Shown here piece after piece: positions 17,282 through 25,544 of a stretch of DNA of 42,277 nt. The DNA lies in the NCBI RefSeq assembly GCF_004793475.1, contig NZ_SRYZ01000032.1:1-42277 (forward strand). Direction: 5' to 3'. The translations under genes and the position numbers were made by a program. Origin of the DNA: Bacteroides muris (ex Afrizal et al. 2022). Its GTDB lineage: Bacteria > Bacteroidota > Bacteroidia > Bacteroidales > Bacteroidaceae. Every line of letters begins with the position of its first letter. Position 1 is the stretch's first letter. The notes under the pieces are model-generated. The model was not told the DNA's origin, did not search any database, and saw only the letters and a list, made by a program, of their open reading frames with translations.

Positions 17282-17321
17282 AGTGACAAGTGATTAATAG
17301 ATTTATTAATCACTTGTCACT
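17282..17321. terminator. Perfect 18-bp inverted repeat between purC and menG
   Basis: AGTGACAAGTGATTAATA (17282-17299) pairs exactly with 17304-17321 around a 4-nt loop. No U-tract follows, so it may be an RNA-stability or attenuation hairpin rather than a classical terminator. Its words (GTGACAAG, AGTGATA) recur at two other gene junctions. Confidence 0.6.
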
Positions 17322-17341
17322 TATCACTAAACTCTATCAAC

Positions 17342-18079
17342 ATGGATTATCCCCAGGAACATATCAAGCCCTACGGTAAGGATGGAAAGAAGAGTGAACA
17401 GATAGAGGAAATGTTCGACAACATTGCCCCTGCTTATGACAAGCTGAACCATACCCTTTCATTAGGCATCGACCGCAGTTGGCGCCGGAAAGCAATCAAT
17501 TGGTTAAAGCCTTTCCAGCCGAAGCGCATCATGGACGTAGCCACCGGTACAGGTGACTTTGCCATTCTGGCCTGCCGCGAGTTGCAACCTGACGAGCTGA
17601 TAGGCACCGACATCTCAGAGGGAATGATGGACGTGGGACGTAATAAAGTAAAACAGGCGCACCTCTCGGACCGAATCACCTTTGCCCGGGAAGATTGCAC
17701 CTCTCTCTCATTTGCCGATGACACGTTCGATGCTGTAACCGTAGCGTTCGGTATCCGCAACTTCGAAGGGCTGGACAAAGGGTTGGCAGAAATGTGCCGC
17801 GTGCTGAAAACCGGAGGACATCTCGTCATTCTGGAACTCTCCACACCGGACCGTTTTCCTATGAAACAACTTTTCACCATCTACTCCAAAGTAGTCATCC
17901 CCCTACTTGGCAAATGCCTGTCAAAGGACAATAGTGCTTACACCTACCTGCCCCAAAGCATCCGTGCTTTCCCGCAAGGCGAAGTGATGCAGGAAGTTAT
18001 TCGCAAAGCAGGTTTCAGTCAGGTTAATTTCCGCAGACTGACATTCGGTATATGCACTCTTTATACTGCGACCAAATAG
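17342..18079 (+). CDS. ubiE: Demethylmenaquinone methyltransferase
   Basis: This 245-residue SAM-dependent methyltransferase catalyses the last step of menaquinone synthesis (MenG/UbiE); Bacteroides use menaquinone. The SAM site is [16 protein letters not shown]. The family signatures are [20 protein letters not shown] near the N-terminus and [19 protein letters not shown] in the middle. The product assignment rests on these UbiE signatures. It lies between purC and aroE. Confidence 0.94.
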   Translation: MDYPQEHIKPYGKDGKKSEQIEEMFDNIAPAYDKLNHTLSLGIDRSWRRKAINWLKPFQPKRIMDVATGTGDFAILACRELQPDELIGTDISEGMMDVGRNKVKQAHLSDRITFAREDCTSLSFADDTFDAVTVAFGIRNFEGLDKGLAEMCRVLKTGGHLVILELSTPDRFPMKQLFTIYSKVVIPLLGKCLSKDNSAYTYLPQSIRAFPQGEVMQEVIRKAGFSQVNFRRLTFGICTLYTATK

Positions 18080-18080
18080 A

Positions 18081-18105
18081 GTGATAAAGTGATATCACCT
18101 ATCAC
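18081..18105. repeat. Nested palindrome between menG and aroE
   Basis: GTGATATCAC (18089-18098) is a perfect palindrome, and it is flanked by GTGATA (18081-18086) and TATCAC (18100-18105), which are also complementary. Its words match those in the purC-menG and prfA-pyrF junctions. Confidence 0.65.
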
Positions 18106-18163
18106 ATTACCGCTCTACCACCTTGATATATAGTATTATTAACGTTAGCACACTAAGAGAATT

Positions 18164-18910
18164 ATGCAGAAATACGGTTTAATAGGCTATCCGCTGAGAC
18201 ATTCGTTTTCCATCGGATATTTCAATGAAAAGTTCAAATCGGAGAATATCGACGCTGAATATGTAAACTTTGAGATACCCAGTATCAATGACTTTATGGA
18301 AGTCATAGAGGAAAATCCCGACCTCTGCGGACTTAATGTGACCATCCCGTACAAGGAGCAGGTCATTCCCTTTCTTGACGAACTGGACAAAGACACCGCA
18401 AAGATCGGTGCAGTGAACGTCATCAAAATCATCCGCCTGCCGAGGGGAAAAGTAAAGCTTGTCGGCTACAACTCGGATATCATAGGATTTACACAGTCTA
18501 TTGAGCCTTTACTGCAACCCCATCACAAGAAGGCGCTGATTCTGGGTACAGGCGGTGCATCCAAAGCCGTCTATCGCGGACTGGCCAACCTAGGCATCGA
18601 AAGCGTATTCGTATCGCGCACGAAAAAGGAATCGTCTTACCTCACTTATGACGAACTGACACCGGAAATCATGCAGGAATATACAGTCATCGTAAACTGT
18701 ACGCCTGTAGGCATGTATCCCAAAGTAGATTTCTGCCCCGACATCCCTTATGAACAACTGACCCCAAACCATTTGCTCTACGATTTGTTATATAATCCAA
18801 ACGAAACACTCTTCATGAAGAAAGGCCAGGCACAAGGAGCCGTCACTAAAAACGGACTGGAGATGTTGCTGCTGCAAGCCTTTGCTGCATGGGAAATTTG
18901 GAATAGATAA
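18164..18910 (+). CDS. aroE: Shikimate dehydrogenase
   Basis: AroE reduces 3-dehydroshikimate with NADPH in the aromatic amino acid pathway. The 248-residue protein shows the N-terminal substrate signature YGLIGYPLRHSFSIGYFNEKF and NVTIPYKEQVIPFLDE with the catalytic lysine. The Rossmann loop ILGTGGASKAV and the C-terminal KNGLEMLLLQAFAAWEIW follow. The stop overlaps the next ATG by one base (TAATG), coupling it to the alpha/beta hydrolase. Confidence 0.95.
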   Translation: MQKYGLIGYPLRHSFSIGYFNEKFKSENIDAEYVNFEIPSINDFMEVIEENPDLCGLNVTIPYKEQVIPFLDELDKDTAKIGAVNVIKIIRLPRGKVKLVGYNSDIIGFTQSIEPLLQPHHKKALILGTGGASKAVYRGLANLGIESVFVSRTKKESSYLTYDELTPEIMQEYTVIVNCTPVGMYPKVDFCPDIPYEQLTPNHLLYDLLYNPNETLFMKKGQAQGAVTKNGLEMLLLQAFAAWEIWNR

Positions 18911-19905
18911 TGAAGAAAACCATCAAATATTCAATTCTCGGTCTGGCTGCCCTCTGCACCTTGCTGTTGTGCGGAGGGTACTATATGCTAGGATATGCCC
19001 TGAAGCCCGAAGAACTGGCGACACGAAGCCGCGACATCGCCTCATCCTACGAACTCATGTACGAACACTATCCCGAACTGCAACCGTGGATGGACAGCCT
19101 GATGACCGTAGGAGCACTGAAGGACTTCTACATCGAGAACGACCGTGGAGAGACACTACATGCGCTCTATGTTGCAGCCACCCTCCCCACCGACAAAACG
19201 GCAGTCATCGTACATGGATATACGGACAATGCCGTACGCATGCTGATGATAGGCTATTTGTACAGCAAGGAGATGGGTTTCAATATCCTGCTTCCCGACC
19301 TTTACGGACACGGAATGAGCGAAGGAACCCATGTACAGATGGGCTGGAAAGACCGACTTGACGTGTTGCAATGGACTGAAACCGCCGATGAGCTTTTCGG
19401 GCGCAGCCATGCAGACAGCATATCATCCCGCAGTACAAAGATGGTAGTACACGGCATCTCCATGGGAGCCGCCACCACCATGATGGTATCCGGCGAAGTA
19501 GAACATGGCCAATACCAACAGCCTTTCATCAAGTGTTTTGTGGAAGACTGCGGCTATACAAGCGTATGGGACGAGTTTCGCGGAGAATTGAAAGAACAGT
19601 TCGGACTGCCTCCTTTCCCCCTACTGCATACTGCGAGCTGGCTCTCTCGGCAGGAGTACGGATGGGACTTCCGTGAAGCTTCTGCCTTGGAGCAAGTAAA
19701 GAAATGCACTTTGCCCATGCTCTTCATCCACGGTGATGCCGACACCTTTGTGCCGACGTGGATGGTTTATCCCCTCTACGAAGCCAAGCCTGAACCCAAA
19801 GAATTATGGATTGTACCCGGTGCCACGCATGCCATGTCTTACAAGGATTATCCGCAGGAATACACCGAGCATGTAAAGAAATTCGTAGGGAAATACATTC
19901 ATTAA
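18910..19905 (+). CDS. Membrane-anchored alpha/beta hydrolase
   Basis: The 331-residue protein has an N-terminal membrane anchor (about 5-28: YSILGLAALCTLLLCGGYYMLGYAL), then an alpha/beta hydrolase fold. The nucleophile elbow is HGISMGAAT (GxSxG), preceded by VIVHGYTDNA. LFIHGDADTFVP holds the acid residue, and GATHAMSY the catalytic histidine. The substrate is unknown. It starts on the aroE stop (TAATG). Confidence 0.88.
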   Translation: MKKTIKYSILGLAALCTLLLCGGYYMLGYALKPEELATRSRDIASSYELMYEHYPELQPWMDSLMTVGALKDFYIENDRGETLHALYVAATLPTDKTAVIVHGYTDNAVRMLMIGYLYSKEMGFNILLPDLYGHGMSEGTHVQMGWKDRLDVLQWTETADELFGRSHADSISSRSTKMVVHGISMGAATTMMVSGEVEHGQYQQPFIKCFVEDCGYTSVWDEFRGELKEQFGLPPFPLLHTASWLSRQEYGWDFREASALEQVKKCTLPMLFIHGDADTFVPTWMVYPLYEAKPEPKELWIVPGATHAMSYKDYPQEYTEHVKKFVGKYIH

Positions 19906-19945
19906 TGTGATTTTGCCTATCTTGGCCACAACGAATATTAGTAGT

Positions 19946-20845
19946 ATGAAACGATTTATTTCCATAGCATTCTTCTTGTGCCTGGTCGTATCCTTGCAGG
20001 CACAAGAAGTCTACACCACTAAGAACATTCCTAAAGTACACCTTCAGGACAAGACACGTTATGCCTGCAACCCTGCCGGTATCCTGTCTGCAGAGGCATG
20101 TGACGACATAGACCGCATGCTCTACGCACTGGAACAGCAGACGGGCATCGAAACGGTAGTCGCCGTTGTCCCGTCCATCGGACAAGAAGATTGTTTCGAC
20201 TTTTCACACCGGCTGCTCAATGAATGGGGAGTGGGCAAGAAAAAGAAAAACAACGGTTTGGTCATTCTGTTGGTAACCGACCAACGCTGCATCCAGTTTT
20301 ACACAGGATACGGTCTGGAAGGAGACTTGCCCGATGCCATCTGCAAACGCATACAAACCAAGTACATGATTCCCTATCTGAAAGACAGTAATTGGGATGC
20401 CGGAATGGTAGCGGGCGTAAAGGCTGTCTGCGCACGTCTTGACGGCAGTATGGAAAATGACACGGAAGAGGAGGAAGACCTCTCTACAGGAGGTATTCTG
20501 TTGGGGATTTTAGGTATCTTTGGAGTAGCACTGATAACAGGTTTCCTTGCCCAACGCGCAGCCAACAAATGTCCCAACTGCGGACAACATAAATTGCAGA
20601 GAAGCGGAAGCGTACCCATCTCACGCCGCAATGGAGTGAAAACCGAAGACGTGACCTACACCTGCCGCAATTGCGGACACAAAGTAGTGCGCCGCCAGCA
20701 GTCATACGATGAGAATTACCGGGGAGGCGGAGGCAGCGGTCCGGTCATTTTTGGTGGAGGAGATCTCTTCGGAGGCGGAGGCTTCAGCGGTGGCAGCTTC
20801 GGAGGTGGTATGGGCGGTGGCGGTGGAGCCGGTTCCAGATTCTAA
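19946..20845 (+). CDS. TPM-domain (YgcG-like) membrane protein with zinc ribbon and Gly-rich tail
   Basis: This 299-residue protein has a signal peptide (MKRFISIAFFLCLVVSLQA), then a TPM domain (about 40-165: GIETVVAVVPSIGQEDCFDF...NNGLVILLVTDQRCIQFYTGYGLEG). A membrane segment follows (GGILLGILGIFGVALITGFL), then a C-x2-C...C-x2-C zinc ribbon (CPNCGQ, YTCRNCGHK) and a glycine-rich tail. ATG 19946 is preferred over the upstream in-frame GTG at 19907 because it starts the signal peptide cleanly. LemA follows; TPM and LemA proteins are often neighbours, but their joint role is not established. Confidence 0.88.
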   Translation: MKRFISIAFFLCLVVSLQAQEVYTTKNIPKVHLQDKTRYACNPAGILSAEACDDIDRMLYALEQQTGIETVVAVVPSIGQEDCFDFSHRLLNEWGVGKKKKNNGLVILLVTDQRCIQFYTGYGLEGDLPDAICKRIQTKYMIPYLKDSNWDAGMVAGVKAVCARLDGSMENDTEEEEDLSTGGILLGILGIFGVALITGFLAQRAANKCPNCGQHKLQRSGSVPISRRNGVKTEDVTYTCRNCGHKVVRRQQSYDENYRGGGGSGPVIFGGGDLFGGGGFSGGSFGGGMGGGGGAGSRF

Positions 20846-20852
20846 AACCTCA

Positions 20853-20960
20853 TCCTCTCTCCCGCAGAGAGGAGAAAAGGAATGAAAAAAAAATTTCATA
20901 GAATATAATTAAATGATTAATAACCGCACTTTCCTCCTCCCCTCTCTACGGAAGAGAGGG
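20853..20960. repeat. Two CCTCTCT/AGAGAGG hairpins bracketing an AT-rich stretch
   Basis: TCCTCTCT (20853-20860) pairs with AGAGAGGA (20866-20873). CCCTCTCT (20940-20947) pairs with AGAGAGGG (20953-20960). Both loops have five bases. A GC-rich CGGGGGCGAGG follows. The block lies between the TPM and LemA genes and would be read as arginine-rich LPSLRKRGRGRG if translated, so I treat it as a non-coding repeat module. Confidence 0.7.
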
Positions 20961-20978
20961 CGGGGGCGAGGCTTAAAA

Positions 20979-21569
20979 ATGAAAAGTATGAAGAAATCAA
21001 CCATTATCATTATTGCAGTTTTAGCACTCCTTGCCATTTGGGCAGTAACGGGTTACAACGGACTTGTAGCAATGGAAGAAAATGTCAACGGACAATGGTC
21101 GAACGTGGAAACTCAATACCAACGCCGTGCCGACCTGATTCCCAACCTTGTAAATACAGTAAAAGGCTACGCTTCTCACGAACGGGAAACCTTGGAAGGT
21201 GTGATAGAGGCCCGCAGCAAGGCCACCCGAATCACAGTGAATGCCGAGGACCTGACGCCCGAAAAGCTGGCCGAGTATCAAAAGGCGCAAGGTGCCGTGA
21301 CTTCTGCCCTCGGCAAACTGCTTGCCATCACGGAGAACTATCCCGAGCTGAAGGCCAACCAGAATTTCCTGGAACTGCAAGCCCAACTGGAAGGTACCGA
21401 AAACCGCATCAACGTGGCACGTACCAACTTCAACAACACGGCGAAGGAATTCAATACCAGCATCCGCCGCTTCCCCAAGAATATCCTTGCCGGACTGTTC
21501 GGCTTTGAGAAACGCGCTTACTTTGAAGCTGCCGAAGGTGCGGAACAGGCACCGAAAGTAGAGTTCTAA
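20979..21569 (+). CDS. LemA family protein
   Basis: This 196-residue protein has a single N-terminal membrane segment (about 7-25) followed by a long helical domain. The signature is GYNGLVAMEENVNGQWSNVETQYQRRADLIPNLVNTVKGYASHE, then NRINVARTNFNNTAKEFNTSIRRFP. The function is not established; it is often paired with TPM proteins, as here. The start is placed at ATG 20979 (or 20988). A longer frame to 20913 would translate the CCTCTCT repeat block. Confidence 0.9.
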   Translation: MKSMKKSTIIIIAVLALLAIWAVTGYNGLVAMEENVNGQWSNVETQYQRRADLIPNLVNTVKGYASHERETLEGVIEARSKATRITVNAEDLTPEKLAEYQKAQGAVTSALGKLLAITENYPELKANQNFLELQAQLEGTENRINVARTNFNNTAKEFNTSIRRFPKNILAGLFGFEKRAYFEAAEGAEQAPKVEF

Positions 21570-21661
21570 AAATGGACGCAAAAGCATGAATTGAATAATA
21601 CAGCCTGCATCACATATTCATAAGCAACTGTATATCAACATAAATAATCTAATAAAAGCTA

Positions 21662-21700
21662 AAAAGGTATGCCCGTATAACCGGACGTACCTTTTATTTT
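21662..21700 (+). terminator. Terminator after lemA
   Basis: AAAAGGTA (21662-21669) and TACCTTTT (21688-21695) pair perfectly, with a partly paired interior. TTATTTTAT follows. It lies 93 bp after the LemA stop and directly before the next promoter. Confidence 0.6.
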
Positions 21701-21701
21701 A

Positions 21702-21709
21702 TACATTTG
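21702..21709 (+). promoter_or_regulatory. Bacteroides -7 element for the lipoprotein / PagL-like pair
   Basis: TACATTTG matches TAnnTTTG and lies 36 bp before the ATG at 21746. It also rules out an in-frame upstream start at 21707. Confidence 0.6.
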
Positions 21710-21745
21710 CTCCCGTTATCCATTCCTTTTAACCCGATACAAACA

Positions 21746-22714
21746 ATGAAACATACGTTGAAATACATCTTCACCCTCCTTATACTGTCCGGCTTGTATG
21801 CCTGCAACGGTGACGTTTTTGTGGACGAAGTCAAACTCCCCCTCACCGAAGCCACGCTCAGCGGCGACGGCGACACGCTGACTCTCCGATTCAATACTCC
21901 AGAGTGGTCGCTGATTAATGCCTATAAAGGCGAAGAGATTTACGGGCTTTACGGACAATTCTATACACTGGACGGCACGGACATGGGTATCACCAAGTGC
22001 CATTTGGAAGACAAAGGAAAAATCGTAGTAAAAGACCTCGGCCAAGAGTTAATCCTTGTCCGCCCCAACGACAGGGAACTGCAAGTGTACATCGGCGACA
22101 ACCCCACCGGCAATCCTTTTCTTTTCTCCGTGTTGATAGGCAATAAGAACCATTACGGCAAGGAACAAGAGATACGCTTCACCCAATCTCCGGGCAGCGG
22201 TTACGTGATAGACCGGATAGAATACAACCTCATCCCCGAATCCGTGGGTACTGAAATTTTTGAAGACAATTATCTGCTATGCCTCAACAGCTCCGGCGAA
22301 CCGGAAGTGCGCACCTACAACCTGAACGAATGGATGCGCCGTCACATATACCTCTCCTGCGCCACCTCCACACACTTTGCACAAACAGATGACGGTCTGC
22401 CCTCCATCGAGCTCCCATCTGCCGACATCTCGCAGGGACTGAAACCCGGCAACGACCGTATAGAGTACTTCCAAAACGGAAACGCACTTGTCGAAATGAG
22501 TGTGCAGCCGCCCTTCATGAAGACCATGACCCTGCAACCGGGTATCACAGAAATCAGACGCATAGCCGAATATCAGGTTTATTCCGCCGACTACACCCTC
22601 TATCTGCGCAATGCCAAAACAGGAAAGCCCCATACCGTGCAAGGTACCTTGCGCAGCAAAACTCCGACAAGAACAATTGGTTTCTATCTAAATCATCAGG
22701 AGAATGATAAGTGA
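21746..22714 (+). CDS. Uncharacterised lipoprotein upstream of a PagL-like gene
   Basis: I do not recognise this 322-residue protein with certainty. It begins with a signal peptide and lipobox (LLILSGLYAC), so it is probably a lipid-anchored envelope protein. The mature part is beta-rich with many short polar strands; no catalytic motif is seen. The start at 21746 follows the -7 box at 21702. The lipid A deacylase-like gene starts 50 bp downstream, so the two probably form an operon, and an outer-membrane role is inferred from that. Confidence 0.75.
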   Translation: MKHTLKYIFTLLILSGLYACNGDVFVDEVKLPLTEATLSGDGDTLTLRFNTPEWSLINAYKGEEIYGLYGQFYTLDGTDMGITKCHLEDKGKIVVKDLGQELILVRPNDRELQVYIGDNPTGNPFLFSVLIGNKNHYGKEQEIRFTQSPGSGYVIDRIEYNLIPESVGTEIFEDNYLLCLNSSGEPEVRTYNLNEWMRRHIYLSCATSTHFAQTDDGLPSIELPSADISQGLKPGNDRIEYFQNGNALVEMSVQPPFMKTMTLQPGITEIRRIAEYQVYSADYTLYLRNAKTGKPHTVQGTLRSKTPTRTIGFYLNHQENDK

Positions 22715-22764
22715 CCCCAAGAACAAAATACAATATACAAGTAAGAAAACAAGCCTATACATTC

Positions 22765-24009
22765 ATGAAAACCATCCATAAACTACTGACGGCCCTGCTC
22801 CTTGCAGGACAATCTGTCAACGGGCTATGGGCGCAGGGCGATGCGATGCCCGCACATACAGACACCGTGCCTCATCCCCTGCACCGTCCCATCCACAAAA
22901 TCTCACTGGACATACGCCCCGCCTACCTGACTCCTACCAACAGCTTCTTCAAAGGTGACAATGCAAACCAACAACGGATGAACAAGTTCTTGTCGGGGCA
23001 TCTGAAATACGGTTTGCAGTTCAACCCCGAATCGCCTTTGGGAATGATGTATCCACACACCACACAGGGCATCGGTTTGGCGGTCAATACGCTATTCAAT
23101 GACACGGAAATAGGAACACCGGTGGCAATCTATGCCTTTCAGACTTCGCGCATCGCAAGCCTATCGTCCCGGTTGTCGCTGGACTATGAGTGGAACTTCG
23201 GCGCATCGTTCGGCTGGAAGAAGTATGACGAGGAGACGAATCCGTACAATACAGTGACAAGTTCCAAGATAAATGCCTACATCAACCTGGGCTTCTTCCT
23301 GAACTGGCAGCTTTCTCCCTGCTGGAACTTCACGGCAGGGGTGGAAGGAACCCACTTCTCGAACGGAAACTCCCACTATCCCAATTCAGGAGTCAACACG
23401 ATAGGAGCACGGATAGGCATCACACGGAACTTCGGCGATGCACGGACACTGATGCCGGCACAAGCCGCCCGTCCTCCTCAGGGAAGGACATTTGTCCCGC
23501 ATATCAGTTACGACTTAGTGGTGTACGGAGCCACGAAAATACGCGGTTGGGTAGAAGAGTACAACAGTGTGCTGGTGCCGGGTTCATTCGGTGTAGCGGG
23601 CATCAACTTCAACCCGATGTATAATTTCCACCGGGTATTGCGGGCAGGCATATCGATAGACGCTCAATATGACGAAAGCGCCAACCTACGCGACCATCAG
23701 GCGGGAACGAACGAGAAGGGTGACCTCAAGTTCTACCGCCCACCATTCAAGGAGCAATTCAATGCGGGACTGTCGGCACGCATCGAGTTCGTGATGCCGG
23801 TGTTCTCCATCAACCTTGGCGTAGGTTACCACTTCCTGCACAAGGGCAATGACACCAAAGGATGCTACCAAGTACTGGCACTGAAAACGTCACTAACGAG
23901 GAACCTCTACCTCCATATAGGCTATCAGTTGCAGAATTTCCACGACCCGAACCACTTGATGCTGGGATTGGGATGGAGATTCAACAACCGGAGAACCGGA
24001 ATGTTCTAA
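22765..24009 (+). CDS. PagL-like acyloxyacyl hydrolase (putative lipid A 3-O-deacylase)
   Basis: The 414-residue protein has a signal peptide (MKTIHKLLTALLLAGQSVNGLWAQ) and an alternating beta-barrel pattern ending in a Phe-rich C-terminus, as in outer-membrane barrels. The segment GVEGTHFSNGNS (His about 197, Ser about 199) resembles the catalytic H-x-S of PagL, which removes the 3-O-linked acyl chain from lipid A. The protein is much longer than classical PagL, so extra strands or an extension are present. ATG 22765 is chosen over an upstream GTG at 22711 because it starts the signal peptide. Confidence 0.75.
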   Translation: MKTIHKLLTALLLAGQSVNGLWAQGDAMPAHTDTVPHPLHRPIHKISLDIRPAYLTPTNSFFKGDNANQQRMNKFLSGHLKYGLQFNPESPLGMMYPHTTQGIGLAVNTLFNDTEIGTPVAIYAFQTSRIASLSSRLSLDYEWNFGASFGWKKYDEETNPYNTVTSSKINAYINLGFFLNWQLSPCWNFTAGVEGTHFSNGNSHYPNSGVNTIGARIGITRNFGDARTLMPAQAARPPQGRTFVPHISYDLVVYGATKIRGWVEEYNSVLVPGSFGVAGINFNPMYNFHRVLRAGISIDAQYDESANLRDHQAGTNEKGDLKFYRPPFKEQFNAGLSARIEFVMPVFSINLGVGYHFLHKGNDTKGCYQVLALKTSLTRNLYLHIGYQLQNFHDPNHLMLGLGWRFNNRRTGMF

Positions 24010-24058
24010 GCAGATTACTTTTCTCGCACAAAGCCAAGGTTGTAACCGAAATAATCAC

Positions 24059-24066
24059 TACTTTTG
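24059..24066 (+). promoter_or_regulatory. Bacteroides -7 element for purM
   Basis: TACTTTTG matches TAnnTTTG and lies 29 bp before the ATG at 24096, after the stop of the previous gene. Confidence 0.6.
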
Positions 24067-24095
24067 CGCATTCAATTGAACTAACTTATTATCTC

Positions 24096-25265
24096 ATGAG
24101 CAATCAACGATACATGATGCGAGGCGTCAGCGCATCCAAGGAAGATGTGCACAACGCCATAAAGAATATCGACAAAGGTATCTTCCCGCAGGCTTTCTGC
24201 AAAATTATTCCCGACATTTTGGGCGGCGACCCGGAATATTGCAACATCATGCACGCCGACGGTGCAGGCACCAAGTCCAGTCTTGCCTACATGTACTGGA
24301 AGGAAACCGGTGACCTCAGTGTATGGAAAGGCATCGCACAGGATGCACTTATCATGAACATAGACGACCTGCTTTGTGTGGGTGCCGTGGACAACATTCT
24401 GGTATCTTCCACCATCGGGCGCAACAAACTGCTCATTCCCGGTGAAGTAATCTCCGCCATCATCAACGGTACGGACGAACTGCTTGCCGAGCTCCGTGAA
24501 ATGGGCGTAGGCGTTTATGCCACCGGAGGCGAGACTGCCGATGTGGGCGACCTTGTACGCACCATTATCGTAGACTCTACGGTGACTTGCCGCATGAAGC
24601 GCAGCGATGTCATTGACAATGCCAACATCCGCCCGGGAGACGTGATTGTAGGTCTGGCTTCCTACGGACAGGCCACCTACGAAAAAGAATACAACGGCGG
24701 TATGGGCAGCAATGGTCTGACCAGCGCACGCCACGACGTGTTCGCCAAATATCTGGCAGAGAATTATCCCGAAAGCTACGACAAGGCAGTGCCCGAAGAA
24801 CTGGTTTACAGCGGCAAGCTGAAACTGACGGACAGCGTCGAAGGCAGTCCGATAGATGCAGGAAAGCTGGTACTCTCTCCTACCCGTACGTATGCACCGG
24901 TAGTAAAGAAGCTGCTCAACGCACTCCGTCCCGAGATTCACGGTATGGTCCACTGCTCAGGCGGCGCACAGACCAAGGTGCTGCACTTTGTAGGTAACAA
25001 CTGCCGCGTCATCAAAGACAATCTCTTCCCCGTTCCACCGTTGTTCAAGATCATCAAAGAACAAAGCGATACGGACTGGAGCGAAATGTACAAGGTGTTC
25101 AACATGGGCCACCGTCTGGAAGTGTACCTCTCTCCCGAACATGCGGAAGAGGTGATTGCCATCTCGAAGAGTTTCAACATCGACGCACAGATTGTAGGCC
25201 GCATCGAGGAAAGTGACAAGAAAGAGTTGATTATCAAAAGCGAATTCGGAGAGTTCAGATACTGA
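24096..25265 (+). CDS. purM: Phosphoribosylformylglycinamidine cyclo-ligase (AIR synthase)
   Basis: PurM converts FGAM to AIR in purine synthesis using ATP. The 389-residue protein shows ASKEDVHNAIKN, HADGAGTKSSLAYMYWKETGDLSVWKGIAQDALIMNIDDLLCVGA and GVYATGGETADVGD, typical of the AIR synthase N- and C-terminal domains, and MVHCSGGAQTKVL near the end. It is longer than the E. coli enzyme, as is usual in Bacteroidota. ATG 24096 is chosen because the -7 box is at 24059. An open frame continuing upstream to 23862 overlaps the previous gene and is not plausible. Confidence 0.9.
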   Translation: MSNQRYMMRGVSASKEDVHNAIKNIDKGIFPQAFCKIIPDILGGDPEYCNIMHADGAGTKSSLAYMYWKETGDLSVWKGIAQDALIMNIDDLLCVGAVDNILVSSTIGRNKLLIPGEVISAIINGTDELLAELREMGVGVYATGGETADVGDLVRTIIVDSTVTCRMKRSDVIDNANIRPGDVIVGLASYGQATYEKEYNGGMGSNGLTSARHDVFAKYLAENYPESYDKAVPEELVYSGKLKLTDSVEGSPIDAGKLVLSPTRTYAPVVKKLLNALRPEIHGMVHCSGGAQTKVLHFVGNNCRVIKDNLFPVPPLFKIIKEQSDTDWSEMYKVFNMGHRLEVYLSPEHAEEVIAISKSFNIDAQIVGRIEESDKKELIIKSEFGEFRY

Positions 25266-25270
25266 TAAAG

Positions 25271-25504
25271 ATGGGAAAAAAAGGCGACAGCATCTACATA
25301 AAACTACCTGAAAGCATAGTTCAACTGGGTGCGATAGCTATTCTGTTCGTTATTATCGACCTCACCGGAGGACTGATAGACTACATTCAGGAACCGGAAA
25401 TGAGAATAGGTCGTATCATTATGCGCTCAATAGGTATATTAGGCTGGTCGGGCGTAGAATATCTTGCCATTAACGTGATATGGCAGAATCATAAGAATAA
25501 ATGA
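25271..25504 (+). CDS. Small two-helix membrane protein of unknown function
   Basis: I do not recognise this 77-residue protein. It has a hydrophobic segment (about 14-35, LPESIVQLGAIAILFVIIDLTGG) and a weaker second one (about 50-70, IGILGWSGVEYLAINVIW), with a short charged tail. It starts 5 bp after the purM stop and ends 40 bp before prfA, so it is probably co-transcribed with them. There is no cysteine pair or charged catalytic pattern. Confidence 0.65.
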   Translation: MGKKGDSIYIKLPESIVQLGAIAILFVIIDLTGGLIDYIQEPEMRIGRIIMRSIGILGWSGVEYLAINVIWQNHKNK

Positions 25505-25544
25505 CTCTACAGCAGGAAGTAAAAAAACAGAAAACTATTATTAA

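Noticed and set aside
23862..24095. 78-codon N-terminal extension of purM
   Set aside because: It overlaps the PagL-like gene and lies upstream of and across the -7 box at 24059.
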